Source: Lactobacillus sp.
Lineage (GTDB): Bacteria > Bacillota > Bacilli > Lactobacillales > Lactobacillaceae
Direction: 5' to 3'
Assembly (NCBI GenBank): GCA_030455605.1
Contig: JAKDPD010000011.1
Location: 1 to 41,801, forward strand
Length of the DNA stretch: 41,801 nucleotides
Positions 9,011 through 18,000 of this stretch are shown one piece after another. The position numbers and the translations under genes are program-made. Numbering within the stretch: the stretch's first letter is position 1; every line of letters begins with the position of its first letter. The notes below the pieces were generated by a model that made no database searches, was not told the origin of the DNA, and saw nothing but the letters and a program-made list of their open reading frames with translations.

Positions 9011-9019
9011 TCGGATTTA

Positions 9020-9028
9020 TGGTAAAAT
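9020..9028 (+). promoter_or_regulatory. Possible extended -10 promoter in front of ftsA
   Basis: TGGTAAAAT is an extended -10 element (TGN plus TAAAAT) about 30 bases before the ftsA start. No good -35 lies 16-18 bp upstream. An internal ftsAZ promoter is common in Firmicutes, so this is plausible but unproven. Confidence 0.4.
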
Positions 9029-9060
9029 TCTGATAAGTAGATGTTAATGGGGGCTTAATT

Positions 9061-10416
9061 TTGAAAAATCAAAACCTGTTAGTGGGCCTAGATATTGGCA
9101 CCACTAGTATCAAAGCAGTTATCGCAGACAATGGAAAAGTCATTGGCTCAGTAACAACTCCCAATAATGGTATGCGCCATGGTCAAATTGTGGATATTGA
9201 TGAAACAGCCGGTGCGATTAAGCGAGCTTTACAAGATGTTTCTGACAAGTTGGGCCAGCCAATTCATCGGGTGGTAACTGGGTTACCCGTCGGAATGTTA
9301 CAGCTAGAGGCGGCTACTGGGCTTACCAATGTTGGTGAATCTGGGGTTGAGGTAACTAGCAAGGATGTCAAACGCGTTTTACAAGCAGCAATTCGTTCAG
9401 CTGTAAAAGATGGGCGTGAGGCTGTTTCATATCTTCCAAGTCGCTTTATCATTGATGGCAAAACCAACGTGGACGATCCACGCAAGATGATTGCCCATTC
9501 ATTAGCAGTTAACGGCATTTTACTGACTGCGCCAAGCAGTTCATTACACAATTTAAAGAAGGCAATCGAACGAGCAGGCGTATTCAATAACTTCTTCGTT
9601 CCAACACCATTAGCGATTGCAAGTGTTGCTTTGGATGAGGGTGAACGTACCTTTGGTGCGATTATTCTTGATTTTGGTGGTGGAATGACATCTGCGACTG
9701 TCATTCATCAGGGACAAATTAAATATGCAAGTGTTGATTTAGAAGGTGGTAGTGATATCACGCACGATATTTCGGTGGTACTATCGACTTCTAATAAAGA
9801 GGCTGAGCAGGCGAAAGTTGATTATGGTTTTGCTTTACCAAGTCTAGCATCAGCTAAGTCACAATTTGCTGTACGCACGGTTGGTAAAACTGAACAACAA
9901 TTAGTTGATGAAGCTTATCTGACTGAGATTATCAATGCGCGTTTGGAACAAATTGTTTCACGTCTTGGTAAGGGGTTGAAAAAACATGATGCCCTGAAAT
10001 TACCCGGTGGTGTCATTATTACCGGTGGCACTAGTTTGCTTGAAGGGCTCGACACTTTGGTGGCCAATCGGCTGAATGTTAAGGCACGAGTCTTTCAACC
10101 AGATCAGTTGGGGATGCATAGTCCAGCATATGCTGCTGCATATGGGATTATCAACTATTCAAACAAGATGTCAGATATTGACTTCATGGCGAATAGTGCT
10201 ATTTACGGGATTGAAGTTTTGTCGGATCAAACTGAAATGCAACCTAAAAAAGAACGATCTGCAAAAAGACGGCCTATCCTTAGTGAAATAAAAGCTCAAG
10301 ACGATTATAATGAAAGTAATATGTCGGTAGCTAAAACTGTTTCTGACCAAAAACAAGATAGTAATAAGAAAGAGAAAAAGAGTTTCGGTAGTTTCTTCAA
10401 GAAGTTCTTTGATTAA
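9061..10416 (+). CDS. ftsA: Cell division protein FtsA
   Basis: Actin-like ATPase that tethers FtsZ filaments to the membrane and recruits later division proteins. The N-terminal phosphate-1 region reads GLDIGTTSIKAV (about residues 9-20), the phosphate-2 region is LDFGGGMTSATV (about 203-214) and the adenosine region is ITGGTSLLEGL. The final residues KSFGSFFKKFFD form the amphipathic membrane-targeting helix, after a polar linker of about 60 residues. The start is TTG 9061 behind GGGGG (9049-9053). 451 aa. It precedes ftsZ by 13 bases. Confidence 0.96.
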   Translation: MKNQNLLVGLDIGTTSIKAVIADNGKVIGSVTTPNNGMRHGQIVDIDETAGAIKRALQDVSDKLGQPIHRVVTGLPVGMLQLEAATGLTNVGESGVEVTSKDVKRVLQAAIRSAVKDGREAVSYLPSRFIIDGKTNVDDPRKMIAHSLAVNGILLTAPSSSLHNLKKAIERAGVFNNFFVPTPLAIASVALDEGERTFGAIILDFGGGMTSATVIHQGQIKYASVDLEGGSDITHDISVVLSTSNKEAEQAKVDYGFALPSLASAKSQFAVRTVGKTEQQLVDEAYLTEIINARLEQIVSRLGKGLKKHDALKLPGGVIITGGTSLLEGLDTLVANRLNVKARVFQPDQLGMHSPAYAAAYGIINYSNKMSDIDFMANSAIYGIEVLSDQTEMQPKKERSAKRRPILSEIKAQDDYNESNMSVAKTVSDQKQDSNKKEKKSFGSFFKKFFD

Positions 10417-10429
10417 AGGTGGTTATTAG

Positions 10430-11776
10430 ATGGATTTTACGTTCGATTCAGATGACAACAAAAGCGCTGTTATTAAGGTAATCGGTGTCGGTGGAGCTGG
10501 TGGTAATGCTGTTAACCGAATGATTGATGACGGGGTGCAAGGTGTTTCATTTATTGCTGCAAATACTGATGTTCAAGCATTAAATAGTAATAAAGCAGAA
10601 GATAAGATTCAATTAGGGCCGAAGTTGACCCGTGGCTTAGGGGCTGGTTCTCATCCTGAGGTTGGCCAGAAGGCGGCCGAAGAGAGTGAACAAACCATTG
10701 AGGATGCCTTGAAGGGCGCTGATATGATTTTTATTACGGCCGGAATGGGTGGCGGTACTGGTACTGGCGCCGCCGCCGTTGTTGCTAAAATTGCACGTGA
10801 AACTGGTGCTTTAACGGTTGGTGTAGTGACGCGGCCATTTAGCTTCGAAGGACCACGTCGTTCTAAGAATGCGACTGAGGGAATTACCCAACTAAAGCAA
10901 TATGTTGATACGCTGGTCATTATTGCCAATAACCGTTTGCTTGAGATGGTAGATAAGAAGACACCAATGATGGATGCCTTTAAAGAAGCCGATAATGTCT
11001 TGAAGCAGGGTGTACAGGGGATTTCTGATCTGATTACCTCAACCGACTATGTTAACTTGGACTTTGCTGATGTTAAGACTGTCATGGAGGACCAAGGTGC
11101 TGCCTTAATGGGAATTGGCCGTGCTAATGGTGAAAATCGGACTGTGGAAGCAACTAAACTGGCTATTTCATCACCATTACTTGAGGTTTCTATTGACGGT
11201 GCCAAGCAGGTGCTATTGAATATCACCGGTGGTCCAGACTTGACCTTGTTTGAAGCACAAGATGCTTCAGAAATTGTTTCTAAGGCTGCAGGGGATGATG
11301 TCAATATTATCTTTGGGACCTCGATTAACCCTAACTTAGGGGATGAAGTGGTTGTTACTGTGATTGCTACTGGGATTGATTCAGTGGCTGAGTTAGAAGC
11401 TTCAAAGCAATTGCCAGGGCGCAGTCATCAACTTCGGGCTAAGCCGACAACCACTAATTCAGCAGCTGTACCTAGCTCTCGTACCACTAATACGACAACG
11501 AGTGAATCTCAAACGAAATCCGTTGCTAAGCCAAATCAGGCAGAACCTGCTGTGAAATCAGCAACTATGGTTGACCCTACTAGTGTTTGGGGGTTGAACG
11601 ATACTAGCAGTGTGAAACGTCCAGATTCCGTGGCACCAACCACAGATGATAATGATGCCGATGTTCTTGGTAACGAGGATGGCGAAGATATTTCTCAAAT
11701 TGAGACCAGCATCCAGGAAGATGATGGGCACAGTAACAATTCTATTCCATTCTTTAAACATCGTAGCGAGAATTAG
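10430..11776 (+). CDS. ftsZ: Cell division GTPase FtsZ
   Basis: Tubulin homologue that polymerises into the Z ring. The nucleotide-binding signature GGGTGTG is at 107-113, and the T7 synergy loop N209-L-D211-FA-D214 needed for GTP hydrolysis is intact. The globular part ends near residue 320 and is followed by a long, polar, S/T/Q-rich linker (about 325-436) and a C-terminal SIPFFKHR peptide, a variant of the IPxFLR-type tail that binds FtsA and SepF. A strong AAAGGTGG ribosome site precedes ATG, in contrast to the TTG start of ftsA, which fits the excess of FtsZ over FtsA in cells. Confidence 0.98.
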   Translation: MDFTFDSDDNKSAVIKVIGVGGAGGNAVNRMIDDGVQGVSFIAANTDVQALNSNKAEDKIQLGPKLTRGLGAGSHPEVGQKAAEESEQTIEDALKGADMIFITAGMGGGTGTGAAAVVAKIARETGALTVGVVTRPFSFEGPRRSKNATEGITQLKQYVDTLVIIANNRLLEMVDKKTPMMDAFKEADNVLKQGVQGISDLITSTDYVNLDFADVKTVMEDQGAALMGIGRANGENRTVEATKLAISSPLLEVSIDGAKQVLLNITGGPDLTLFEAQDASEIVSKAAGDDVNIIFGTSINPNLGDEVVVTVIATGIDSVAELEASKQLPGRSHQLRAKPTTTNSAAVPSSRTTNTTTSESQTKSVAKPNQAEPAVKSATMVDPTSVWGLNDTSSVKRPDSVAPTTDDNDADVLGNEDGEDISQIETSIQEDDGHSNNSIPFFKHRSEN

Positions 11777-11789
11777 TAAGGAGTAAATT

Positions 11790-12227
11790 ATGCTTTCAGA
11801 GAAATTTAACCATTTTTTTGGTTTGAACGACGAAAATGATGGTTCTGCATACGAGGATCAATTTGATGAAGCGACAGACGAGACTGCTAACTCACTAGGA
11901 AATTCGCTTAATCGGGACAATGTTGTTCCAATTAAGCAAGGACTTAATGCAGCTAAAAGTCAAATCATTCTCTATGAACCACGCGTTTATTCAGATGCCA
12001 AGGATGTTGCCCAAAATTTGTTAGCTAATAAGGCCGTCATTATTAATTTTGGCAGAATGGAAGATGAATCTGCACGCCGGGTTGTTGATTTTGTCACTGG
12101 TACGGTTTACGCTCTGGGTGGCAAAATTCAACGGATTGGCGATAAGATCTTTTTGGCAACACCACCTAAATTCTCAACAGATGGCAAAATTAGTGAGTTG
12201 CTCGATAAAAAGGATGGTTTAAGCTAA
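11790..12227 (+). CDS. sepF: Cell division protein SepF
   Basis: Membrane-binding protein that forms rings and anchors FtsZ alongside FtsA. The N-terminus MLSEKFNHFFG is the expected amphipathic membrane anchor, followed by an acidic linker (about 12-48). The SepF core is about residues 55-138, including VFEP-type strands such as IILYEPRVYSDAKDVA and the turn region RRVVDFVTGTVYALGG. 145 aa. AAGGAG precedes ATG 11790. One-base overlap with the next gene. Confidence 0.95.
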   Translation: MLSEKFNHFFGLNDENDGSAYEDQFDEATDETANSLGNSLNRDNVVPIKQGLNAAKSQIILYEPRVYSDAKDVAQNLLANKAVIINFGRMEDESARRVVDFVTGTVYALGGKIQRIGDKIFLATPPKFSTDGKISELLDKKDGLS

Positions 12228-12511
12228 TGTGGTTATTGTACCAACTGATTAACTGGATTATTTGGTTGTATAGTCTGCTTATTGTAATTGATGCCATCTT
12301 TAGTTGGATGCCAATGTTACGTGATTCAGTTTTAGGTCAACTTTTGGCAAGAGTTGTTGACCCATATTTAAACTTGTTTCGTCGTGGTCCGATAGCTCGG
12401 TTAGCATATAGCACTGGGATTGATTTGTCGACTATTATTGGCTTATTCATTTTGTATATGTTGCAGAATTTATTGAGCGACTTAATTTTTAGGTTAATTC
12501 TCCATGTCTAA
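12227..12511 (+). CDS. YggT family membrane protein (YlmG)
   Basis: 94-aa protein with two strongly hydrophobic blocks (about residues 3-30 and 64-92) joined by a polar segment containing LLARVVDPYLNLFRR, the region conserved in YggT/YlmG proteins. The family is found beside sepF in Firmicutes, actinobacteria and plastids and is thought to act in division or membrane organisation; its molecular role is not settled. The ATG shares one base with the sepF stop, and the gene overlaps ylmH by 8 bases. Confidence 0.9.
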   Translation: MWLLYQLINWIIWLYSLLIVIDAIFSWMPMLRDSVLGQLLARVVDPYLNLFRRGPIARLAYSTGIDLSTIIGLFILYMLQNLLSDLIFRLILHV

Positions 12512-13307
12512 TAAGCAGGCAAGTAGTTACTATGCTCACTTTGCGGCATCGGAGCGTAGCGAGGTCGACTATTTAGTAGGCCTTTTTAATCGGCTTCTTT
12601 TTAAAAGTGTCCCGATTTTAACCCCCTTTTTAGATCCACGCGAACGTTTTATGTTGAAAATGATTGTTGGTCATGAAGCGCAACTGACTGGGTGGGGTGG
12701 CTATCCGCATGCTGAACGACAACGTGTTTATCTGACGCCAAACACAGTGGCCATGCCAGCAGCGAATTTTAAGGTGATTCCAATTGAAATCAGTTATCCA
12801 AACAAGTATGCCCAATTAACGCATAGTGATATTTTAGGTGCTTTGGCGAATATGGGGATTGCTTTACCTAATTTCGGTGATATTATTACGGATGGTCATG
12901 GACATTGGCAGTTTTTTGTCGTTGCGCGGTTACAATTGTATCTGTGTCAGCAATTAACGCGCATAGGCCACGTCCACGTGACTTTAAATGCCGTTGCTGA
13001 GGCTGCAGTGATTATACCTCAAGATGATAGTTTACTGCTTACGACAGTAGCTGCTGCAATGCGGCTTGATGCGGTGCTAGCTAGCATTACTCACCAGAGT
13101 AGAGGTCAAATTAAAAAATTGATTTCGCAACATGCCGTGAAGCTAAATTGGCATAATGTTACAGGTTCTAATATAATGCTAACTATTGGAGATGTTATTA
13201 GCTTACGAGATTTTGGTCGAGTTGAAATTAACCAATTTGGGGCAACTAAGAAAGAAAAGTATAGGGTGGTGTATAAACTTTGGCAAACAAAAAACACGCG
13301 ATCATAA
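12504..13307 (+). CDS. ylmH: S4-domain RNA-binding protein YlmH
   Basis: 267-aa protein with an N-terminal YlmH-specific region and a C-terminal S4 RNA-binding domain (about residues 188-250: RLDAVLASI, then LISQHAVKLNW and VISLRDFGRVEI). In Bacillus YlmH binds stalled 50S-peptidyl-tRNA and takes part in ribosome quality control; its place in the division cluster is conserved but unexplained. It overlaps ylmG by 8 bases and divIVA by 28. Its own ribosome site is weak (AGGTT), so coupling to ylmG is likely. Confidence 0.93.
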   Translation: MSNKQASSYYAHFAASERSEVDYLVGLFNRLLFKSVPILTPFLDPRERFMLKMIVGHEAQLTGWGGYPHAERQRVYLTPNTVAMPAANFKVIPIEISYPNKYAQLTHSDILGALANMGIALPNFGDIITDGHGHWQFFVVARLQLYLCQQLTRIGHVHVTLNAVAEAAVIIPQDDSLLLTTVAAAMRLDAVLASITHQSRGQIKKLISQHAVKLNWHNVTGSNIMLTIGDVISLRDFGRVEINQFGATKKEKYRVVYKLWQTKNTRS

Positions 13308-13888
13308 CACCGATGGCGATTCATGATAAGCATTTTAAACGAACAAGCGATGGCTATAACGCCAATCAAGTGGATGCCTTTTTAGATGAGTTGATTGATG
13401 ACTATAGTGATACGCTTGATCAGTTAATTGATTTGAAAAATGAAAATTATGGTCTGAAGCAGGAAATCGCCCGGCTAAAGACCCAATCGCAGACGCGTCG
13501 TGTTGTCCCTGAGAGTATTAGTGATTCAGCTCAAACTGTTGTCGCTGAAAAAGCTGAAGTGACGAACATGGTTGCAGATGCGCAGGTAGACTTTGACCAG
13601 CTGAAACAAGATATGGCTAAGTTAGACGCCGAAAATACGGCATTTCGAACGAAGATGGCAAAAATTTTAGCAGATGAGTCAGTTAAAGTGATCAACAATC
13701 ACCAGACCAGGCATCAGGCTACGGTTGACAAAACCTCTGTTTCTAGCGTAGACTCAGTGGAAGACTCGGTTGTTGCTAATCCGATTCAAACAGATTCGAC
13801 TGAAACACAACAGCCAGAGTTACATCAAAGACGATCAAAGCGTAGCGCGATGACAATTGTCTTTCATGATCATTCTTCAAAAAAATAA
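13280..13888 (+). CDS. divIVA: Cell division initiation protein DivIVA
   Basis: Peripheral membrane protein that senses negative curvature at poles and septa. The family N-terminus ITPMAIHDKHFKR, then GYNANQVDAFLDEL (about residues 27-40), is followed by coiled coil (about 43-70 and 95-130) and a polar S/T/D-rich tail ending in basic residues. 202 aa. I take TTG 13280 as start because AGGGTGGTG (13262-13270) lies nine bases before it; the first in-frame ATG (13313) has no ribosome site and would cut off the conserved ITP. This makes a 28-base overlap with ylmH. Confidence 0.93.
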   Translation: MANKKHAIITPMAIHDKHFKRTSDGYNANQVDAFLDELIDDYSDTLDQLIDLKNENYGLKQEIARLKTQSQTRRVVPESISDSAQTVVAEKAEVTNMVADAQVDFDQLKQDMAKLDAENTAFRTKMAKILADESVKVINNHQTRHQATVDKTSVSSVDSVEDSVVANPIQTDSTETQQPELHQRRSKRSAMTIVFHDHSSKK

Positions 13889-13890
13889 TA

Positions 13891-14092
13891 GGACTTGACA
13901 GTCAAATAAAGTAGCAAGTTAGCGAGTTAGTGGTGGTGTGAGGCTAGCAGTAAAGTAGGCTATGGCATTGATCAGCTGCGGTAATTGAAGTCCAACGTTT
14001 TTTGCACGATACGCAAAAGTAAGTGGGGCAGTAATGCTCAATTTAGGTGGTACCACGGGTAGCTTCGTCCTAAACTAGGACGGGGCTTTTTT
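13891..14092 (+). promoter_or_regulatory. T-box leader of ileS (tRNA-Ile sensing)
   Basis: Stem I is closed by GGACTT (13891-13896) with AAGTCC (13988-13993). A second helix, GTAGC (13911-13915) with GCTGC (13975-13979), sits under a specifier loop in which ATC (13971-13973) is followed by A: an isoleucine codon in the expected place. The T-box AGGTGGTACCACGG (14045-14058) carries TGGT, which can pair with the ACCA end of uncharged tRNA-Ile. The terminator follows at 14062-14092. Uncharged tRNA-Ile should favour read-through into ileS. I saw no clear promoter between divIVA and stem I. Confidence 0.92.
14062..14092 (+). terminator. Conditional terminator of the ileS T-box
   Basis: An 11-bp stem (14062-14072 with 14076-14086, two G-T pairs) with a 3-base AAC loop and six T. 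The T-box sequence immediately upstream can compete as antiterminator. Confidence 0.92.
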
Positions 14093-14109
14093 CTTTTGGA
14101 AGGATAAAA

Positions 14110-16899
14110 ATGCGAGTAAAGGATACTTTAAATCTTGGTAAAACCAAGTTTAAAATGCGCGGAAATTTACCAGTACGTGAATTAGTGTGGCAAAAGGACT
14201 GGGATGAAAATCAGCTATATGAGCAACGATTAAAGCTTAATCAAGGGAAACCTCGATTTGATTTACATGATGGCCCGCCATTTGCTAATGGGAATATCCA
14301 TATGGGTCATGCGCTGAACAAGATTTCTAAGGATATTATCGTTCGTTTTAAAAATATGAACGGTTATTATGCACCGTTTGTGCCAGGTTGGGATACTCAT
14401 GGTTTACCAGTTGAACAAGAACTGGCTAAACAAGGTGTTGACCGTAAGCATATGGATCGCGCAGCTTACCGTGAATTGTGCCGTGATTACGCCTTAAAAC
14501 AAGTGAATAAACAACGTCAAGATTTCAAACGACTTGGTATTATGGCTGATTGGCAGCACCCTTATATTACGTTGCAACCACAATTTGAGGCAGAAGAAAT
14601 CAGATTGTTTGGTGAGATGTATGCCAAGGGCTATATCTATAAGGGGAAAAAGCCGGTTTATTGGTCACCATCAAGTGAATCCACTTTAGCTGAAGCTGAA
14701 GTGGAGTATCATGATGTGAAGTCACCTTCAATTTATATCGCTTTCCCCGTTAAAGACGGGAAGGGTATTATTGCTGAAGCGAACACTTACTTTGTCATTT
14801 GGACCACGACGCCTTGGACGATTCCTTCTAACCAAGGGATTACCGTTAACCCACAATTCGATTACTCAGTGGTGCAGGTAGGCGATAAACGCTACGTCAT
14901 CGGCACGAATCGGTTAGCGGTTGTGGCTGATGCATTAGGTTGGTCTGATTATCAAACCGTGCAACATGTTAAGGGGAGTGATCTCGACCGGATGGTTGCC
15001 CGCCATCCACTCTATGACCAAGATTCCTTAGTCATGAATGCCATGCATGTTACTGCTGATGATGGTACAGGCCTTGTTCATACGGCTTCTGGATTTGGTG
15101 AGGATGACTATAACGTTTCGCAGCGCTATGGCTTACCAGTATTTAGCCCAATGGATGCGCAGGGGCGGTTCACTAAAGAGGTCCCAGACCCTGATTTAGT
15201 GGGCATGTTTTATGCGGATGCTAACCAAGTAGTCAGCGATAAGTTGCAAGCTAGTGGTGCTTTATTGAAGCTATCATACTTCACGCATGCTTACCCATAT
15301 GATTGGCGTACGAAGAAGCCGGTTATTTACCGAGCAACAACGCAATGGTTTGCTTCAATCGCGAAGTTCCGTGAACAAATTTTAGCTCAAATTGAAACGG
15401 CTCAGTTCATCCCAAGTTGGGGGAAGACCCGACTTTATAACATGATTAAAGACCGTGGCGATTGGGTTATTTCGCGTCAACGGGCTTGGGGCGTGCCACT
15501 ACCAATCTTTTATGCTGAAGATGATACCCCAATTGTGACACCAGAAACCATTGCCCATGTGGCAACCATGTTTGAAAAAGAAGGTGCCAATGCTTGGTAC
15601 ACGCATGATGCTAAGGAACTGTTACCTGCAGGCTTTACGAGTTCGCACTCTCCACATGGTATTTTCCGTAAAGAACAGGATATTTTGGATGTTTGGTTCG
15701 ATTCTGGTTCGTCACATCGCGGCGTCTTAACGAGTCGCCCTGAGCTCTCATTCCCAGCTGATTTATATTTAGAAGGTTCTGATCAATATCGTGGTTGGTT
15801 CAACTCCAGTCTGATTACGGCTGTTGCGACAACTGGTAAAGCGCCATATCGTGGCGTCTTGTCACAAGGCTTTGTGTTAGATGACAAGGGTCACAAGATG
15901 TCAAAATCTTTGGGAAATGTGATTGCACCTAATGATGTCATTAAACAAATGGGCGCAGAGATTATCCGCTTGTGGGTTGCATCAGCAGATACAACTAGTG
16001 ATATCGCAGTTTCACGGGATATTTTACAGCAGAATGCTGAAGCTTATCGCAAAATTCGGAATACTTTCCGCTACATGTTAGCTAATACGGGCGACTTTGA
16101 TCCAAAAGCAAATCGCGTTGCGTATGACGACTTAACGTCAGTGGATCAATATTTGGAAGCAACTTTGAATGACTTAGTGGCTGATTGTTTGGCCGCGTAT
16201 GAGTGTTATGACTTTACCACGGTATATAAAAATGTGTTCCGCTTTTTGAGCAATGAGCTGTCTGCGTTTTATCTTGATTTTGCGAAGGATGTGCTATACA
16301 TCGAAAGTCAAAATAGTCAGCGCCGGCGCGCCATGCAAACTGTTATTTACGATGCCACGGTTAAATTGGCAAAGCTTTTAACGCCTATCCTACCTCATAC
16401 GATGGAAGAAATTTGGGTCTTCATCAAGGAACCAGAAGCTTATATTCAATTAACCGATATGCCAGAGGTTGCCCATTATGCGAACCATGACAGCCTGCTT
16501 GCTGATTGGACTGAGTTTATGGAACTACGTGACGATGTGCTTAAAGCTTTGGAAACTGCTAGACAAGAAAAATTAATTGGAAAGTCCTTCGAAGCAGCGG
16601 TAACAATTTACCCGACCAATGAGATGAGCCAAGTGCTTACCAAATTAGCTACGAACTTCCAACAAATTTTAATTGTGTCGCAATTAACGATTAGTCAAGC
16701 ACCAGCACCCGCAACGGCAGTCAAATTAACTCATGCCAGTGTGGTCGTTGAAAAAGCGGCTGGTAAGGTGTGTGAACGTTGCCGTATGATGAAGCAAGAT
16801 GTTGGTCAAAATGCTGCGTTACCAACTTTCTGTGCACGTTGTGCCGAAATTGTTAGTCGCGATTTTCCAGCAGCTTTATCTGAAGGGATTGAGGAATAA
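14110..16899 (+). CDS. ileS: Isoleucyl-tRNA synthetase
   Basis: Class I aminoacyl-tRNA synthetase of 929 aa. Catalytic Rossmann fold with the HIGH-type motif H64-MG-H67 and K596-MSK-S600; the editing (CP1) domain lies between, with the threonine-rich [11 protein letters not shown] stretch. An anticodon-binding domain follows, and the C-terminal zinc module has CERC and CARC pairs (about residues 893-915), as in bacterial eubacterial-type IleRS, the mupirocin-sensitive class. Start ATG 14110 behind AAGGAT. Expression is set by the T-box in front. It shares one base with the next gene. Confidence 0.98.
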   Translation: MRVKDTLNLGKTKFKMRGNLPVRELVWQKDWDENQLYEQRLKLNQGKPRFDLHDGPPFANGNIHMGHALNKISKDIIVRFKNMNGYYAPFVPGWDTHGLPVEQELAKQGVDRKHMDRAAYRELCRDYALKQVNKQRQDFKRLGIMADWQHPYITLQPQFEAEEIRLFGEMYAKGYIYKGKKPVYWSPSSESTLAEAEVEYHDVKSPSIYIAFPVKDGKGIIAEANTYFVIWTTTPWTIPSNQGITVNPQFDYSVVQVGDKRYVIGTNRLAVVADALGWSDYQTVQHVKGSDLDRMVARHPLYDQDSLVMNAMHVTADDGTGLVHTASGFGEDDYNVSQRYGLPVFSPMDAQGRFTKEVPDPDLVGMFYADANQVVSDKLQASGALLKLSYFTHAYPYDWRTKKPVIYRATTQWFASIAKFREQILAQIETAQFIPSWGKTRLYNMIKDRGDWVISRQRAWGVPLPIFYAEDDTPIVTPETIAHVATMFEKEGANAWYTHDAKELLPAGFTSSHSPHGIFRKEQDILDVWFDSGSSHRGVLTSRPELSFPADLYLEGSDQYRGWFNSSLITAVATTGKAPYRGVLSQGFVLDDKGHKMSKSLGNVIAPNDVIKQMGAEIIRLWVASADTTSDIAVSRDILQQNAEAYRKIRNTFRYMLANTGDFDPKANRVAYDDLTSVDQYLEATLNDLVADCLAAYECYDFTTVYKNVFRFLSNELSAFYLDFAKDVLYIESQNSQRRRAMQTVIYDATVKLAKLLTPILPHTMEEIWVFIKEPEAYIQLTDMPEVAHYANHDSLLADWTEFMELRDDVLKALETARQEKLIGKSFEAAVTIYPTNEMSQVLTKLATNFQQILIVSQLTISQAPAPATAVKLTHASVVVEKAAGKVCERCRMMKQDVGQNAALPTFCARCAEIVSRDFPAALSEGIEE

Positions 16900-17120
16900 T
16901 GCGGACAGGGACAGTCGCACAGTTTGACCGCGGCAGTAGCTTTGGCTTTGTAGAAGATGATTTAACCCATAAACGTTATTTTGTTTTCTATACTGCAATC
17001 AAAGAAGCTGGTTATAAGCATCTTGAAGTTGGCGAACGGGTTCGCTATCAGCTTGCCCAAGGAAAGAATGGGTTACAGTGTATTAATTTATACTTAGCCG
17101 ATTCAGAAGATAAGGACTAA
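16899..17120 (+). CDS. Cold-shock-domain-like protein, 73 aa
   Basis: A single OB-fold cold-shock-like domain. The start [20 protein letters not shown] follows the Csp pattern (MxxGTVKWFNxxKGFGFI), with RNP1-like SFGFVED (about 14-20) and RNP2-like KRYFVFYTAI (about 25-34), then an end strand GERVRYQLAQGKNGLQCINL. Both RNA-binding motifs are degenerate compared with CspA/CspB, where RNP2 is VFVHF, so nucleic-acid binding may be altered. ATG overlaps the ileS stop (TAATG), so it is made from the T-box-controlled transcript. Function unknown. Confidence 0.75.
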   Translation: MRTGTVAQFDRGSSFGFVEDDLTHKRYFVFYTAIKEAGYKHLEVGERVRYQLAQGKNGLQCINLYLADSEDKD

Positions 17121-17127
17121 ATACTGA

Positions 17128-17688
17128 ATGAACTTAGAAGAAGAAGAACTGTCAACACAGAAGATATTTCATGGGCATTTAATTAATCTTGATGTCAGAA
17201 CAATTCGTCTCCCTAATGGTGCCACGGCAACGCGTGAAGTTGTCACACACCGTCCTTTTGCGGCGGTTGTTGCGATTAATGATGAAAAAAAGATGTTGTT
17301 AGTCAAGCAATGGCGTGAGCCCATTAAAAGATTGACCTTAGAGATTCCAGCGGGAATCATTGATCCGACAGATGCTAGTCCATTAGACGCCATGAAACGT
17401 GAACTCAATGAAGAGGGCGGTTATCATGCAGATTATTGGGCAGAAATCGGACAATTTTATACCTCTCCTGGTTTTTGTGATGAATATGCGCACTTATTCT
17501 ATTGTGATACTTTAACCAAGCTGACGCAGAAACGACCACTTGACGAGGATGAGTTTTTAACGGCAGATTGGTATAGTTTAAAAGAATTGAAAAAGTTGTT
17601 AGCAGAAGGTAAAATCGTTGATGGTAAGACAGTTTATGCGATTACGGTTTGGGAAAATATGTTGCTAACAGGTTCTAAGGAAAATTAG
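17128..17688 (+). CDS. Nudix hydrolase, ADP-ribose pyrophosphatase type (NudF-like)
   Basis: 186-aa Nudix hydrolase resembling ADP-ribose pyrophosphatases, which split ADP-ribose into AMP and ribose 5-phosphate. The Nudix box starts at G76 (IPAGIIDP) and has an intact metal-binding core R91-E92-L93-N94-E95-E96-G-G98. Two small departures: the first acidic position is D rather than E, and there is one extra residue before RE. The proline-tyrosine region YTSPGFCDE after the box is typical of the ADP-ribose class. Substrate is inferred, not shown. Seven bases separate it from the cold-shock-like gene. Confidence 0.88.
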   Translation: MNLEEEELSTQKIFHGHLINLDVRTIRLPNGATATREVVTHRPFAAVVAINDEKKMLLVKQWREPIKRLTLEIPAGIIDPTDASPLDAMKRELNEEGGYHADYWAEIGQFYTSPGFCDEYAHLFYCDTLTKLTQKRPLDEDEFLTADWYSLKELKKLLAEGKIVDGKTVYAITVWENMLLTGSKEN

Positions 17689-17689
17689 T

Positions 17690-17983
17690 ATGACAGAGAA
17701 ACGCTCAGAGTACCGTCGTGCACATCAAAAGCGGGGGTTTGCGAAGCTATCAGCTGCTTTTAGTGACCGTCGTGAGCCAACAAATGAAACAGTTGACCGC
17801 TCTGAGACTGAGTTGGACCAGCCCAATCAGTCCTCAATGTCTCGCGAGCAGCTAGATCTAGCCCATCTGGATCAGCCAACTTCCCACATTGGGGCTCGAC
17901 GTTTAAAACGTTGGCTAAATCGTGCCATCATCATTGTGATTCTACTGATTATAGTGGTGTTATTAATATTGTTTAAGTTTTAA
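17690..17983 (+). CDS. Small tail-anchored membrane protein of unknown function, 97 aa
   Basis: I do not recognise a named family. The N-terminal 20 residues are strongly basic (KRSEYRRAHQKR), followed by a polar, probably disordered stretch rich in E, D, Q and S (about 26-66), a basic patch ARRLKRWLNR (about 69-78) and one C-terminal membrane helix (about 79-95) ending KF. This predicts a C-tail-anchored protein with its body in the cytoplasm. It begins one base after the Nudix stop and ends 17 bases before mtnN, so it belongs to the same transcript. Confidence 0.75.
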   Translation: MTEKRSEYRRAHQKRGFAKLSAAFSDRREPTNETVDRSETELDQPNQSSMSREQLDLAHLDQPTSHIGARRLKRWLNRAIIIVILLIIVVLLILFKF

Positions 17984-18000
17984 TTGAACTGAGGAAAGAA

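Noticed and set aside
9264-9704. A 146-codon open frame on the minus strand inside ftsA
   Set aside because: It lies wholly antisense to a well-supported gene, has no ribosome site or recognisable domain, and its composition is that of a shadow frame.
10651-10929. A 92-codon minus-strand frame inside ftsZ
   Set aside because: Antisense to the conserved GTPase domain of FtsZ; alanine/proline/valine-rich composition is an artefact of the opposite strand.
13895-13900. Perfect TTGACA as a promoter -35 for ileS
   Set aside because: No -10 lies 16-18 bp downstream, and the bases form the closing helix of T-box stem I, which must be transcribed.
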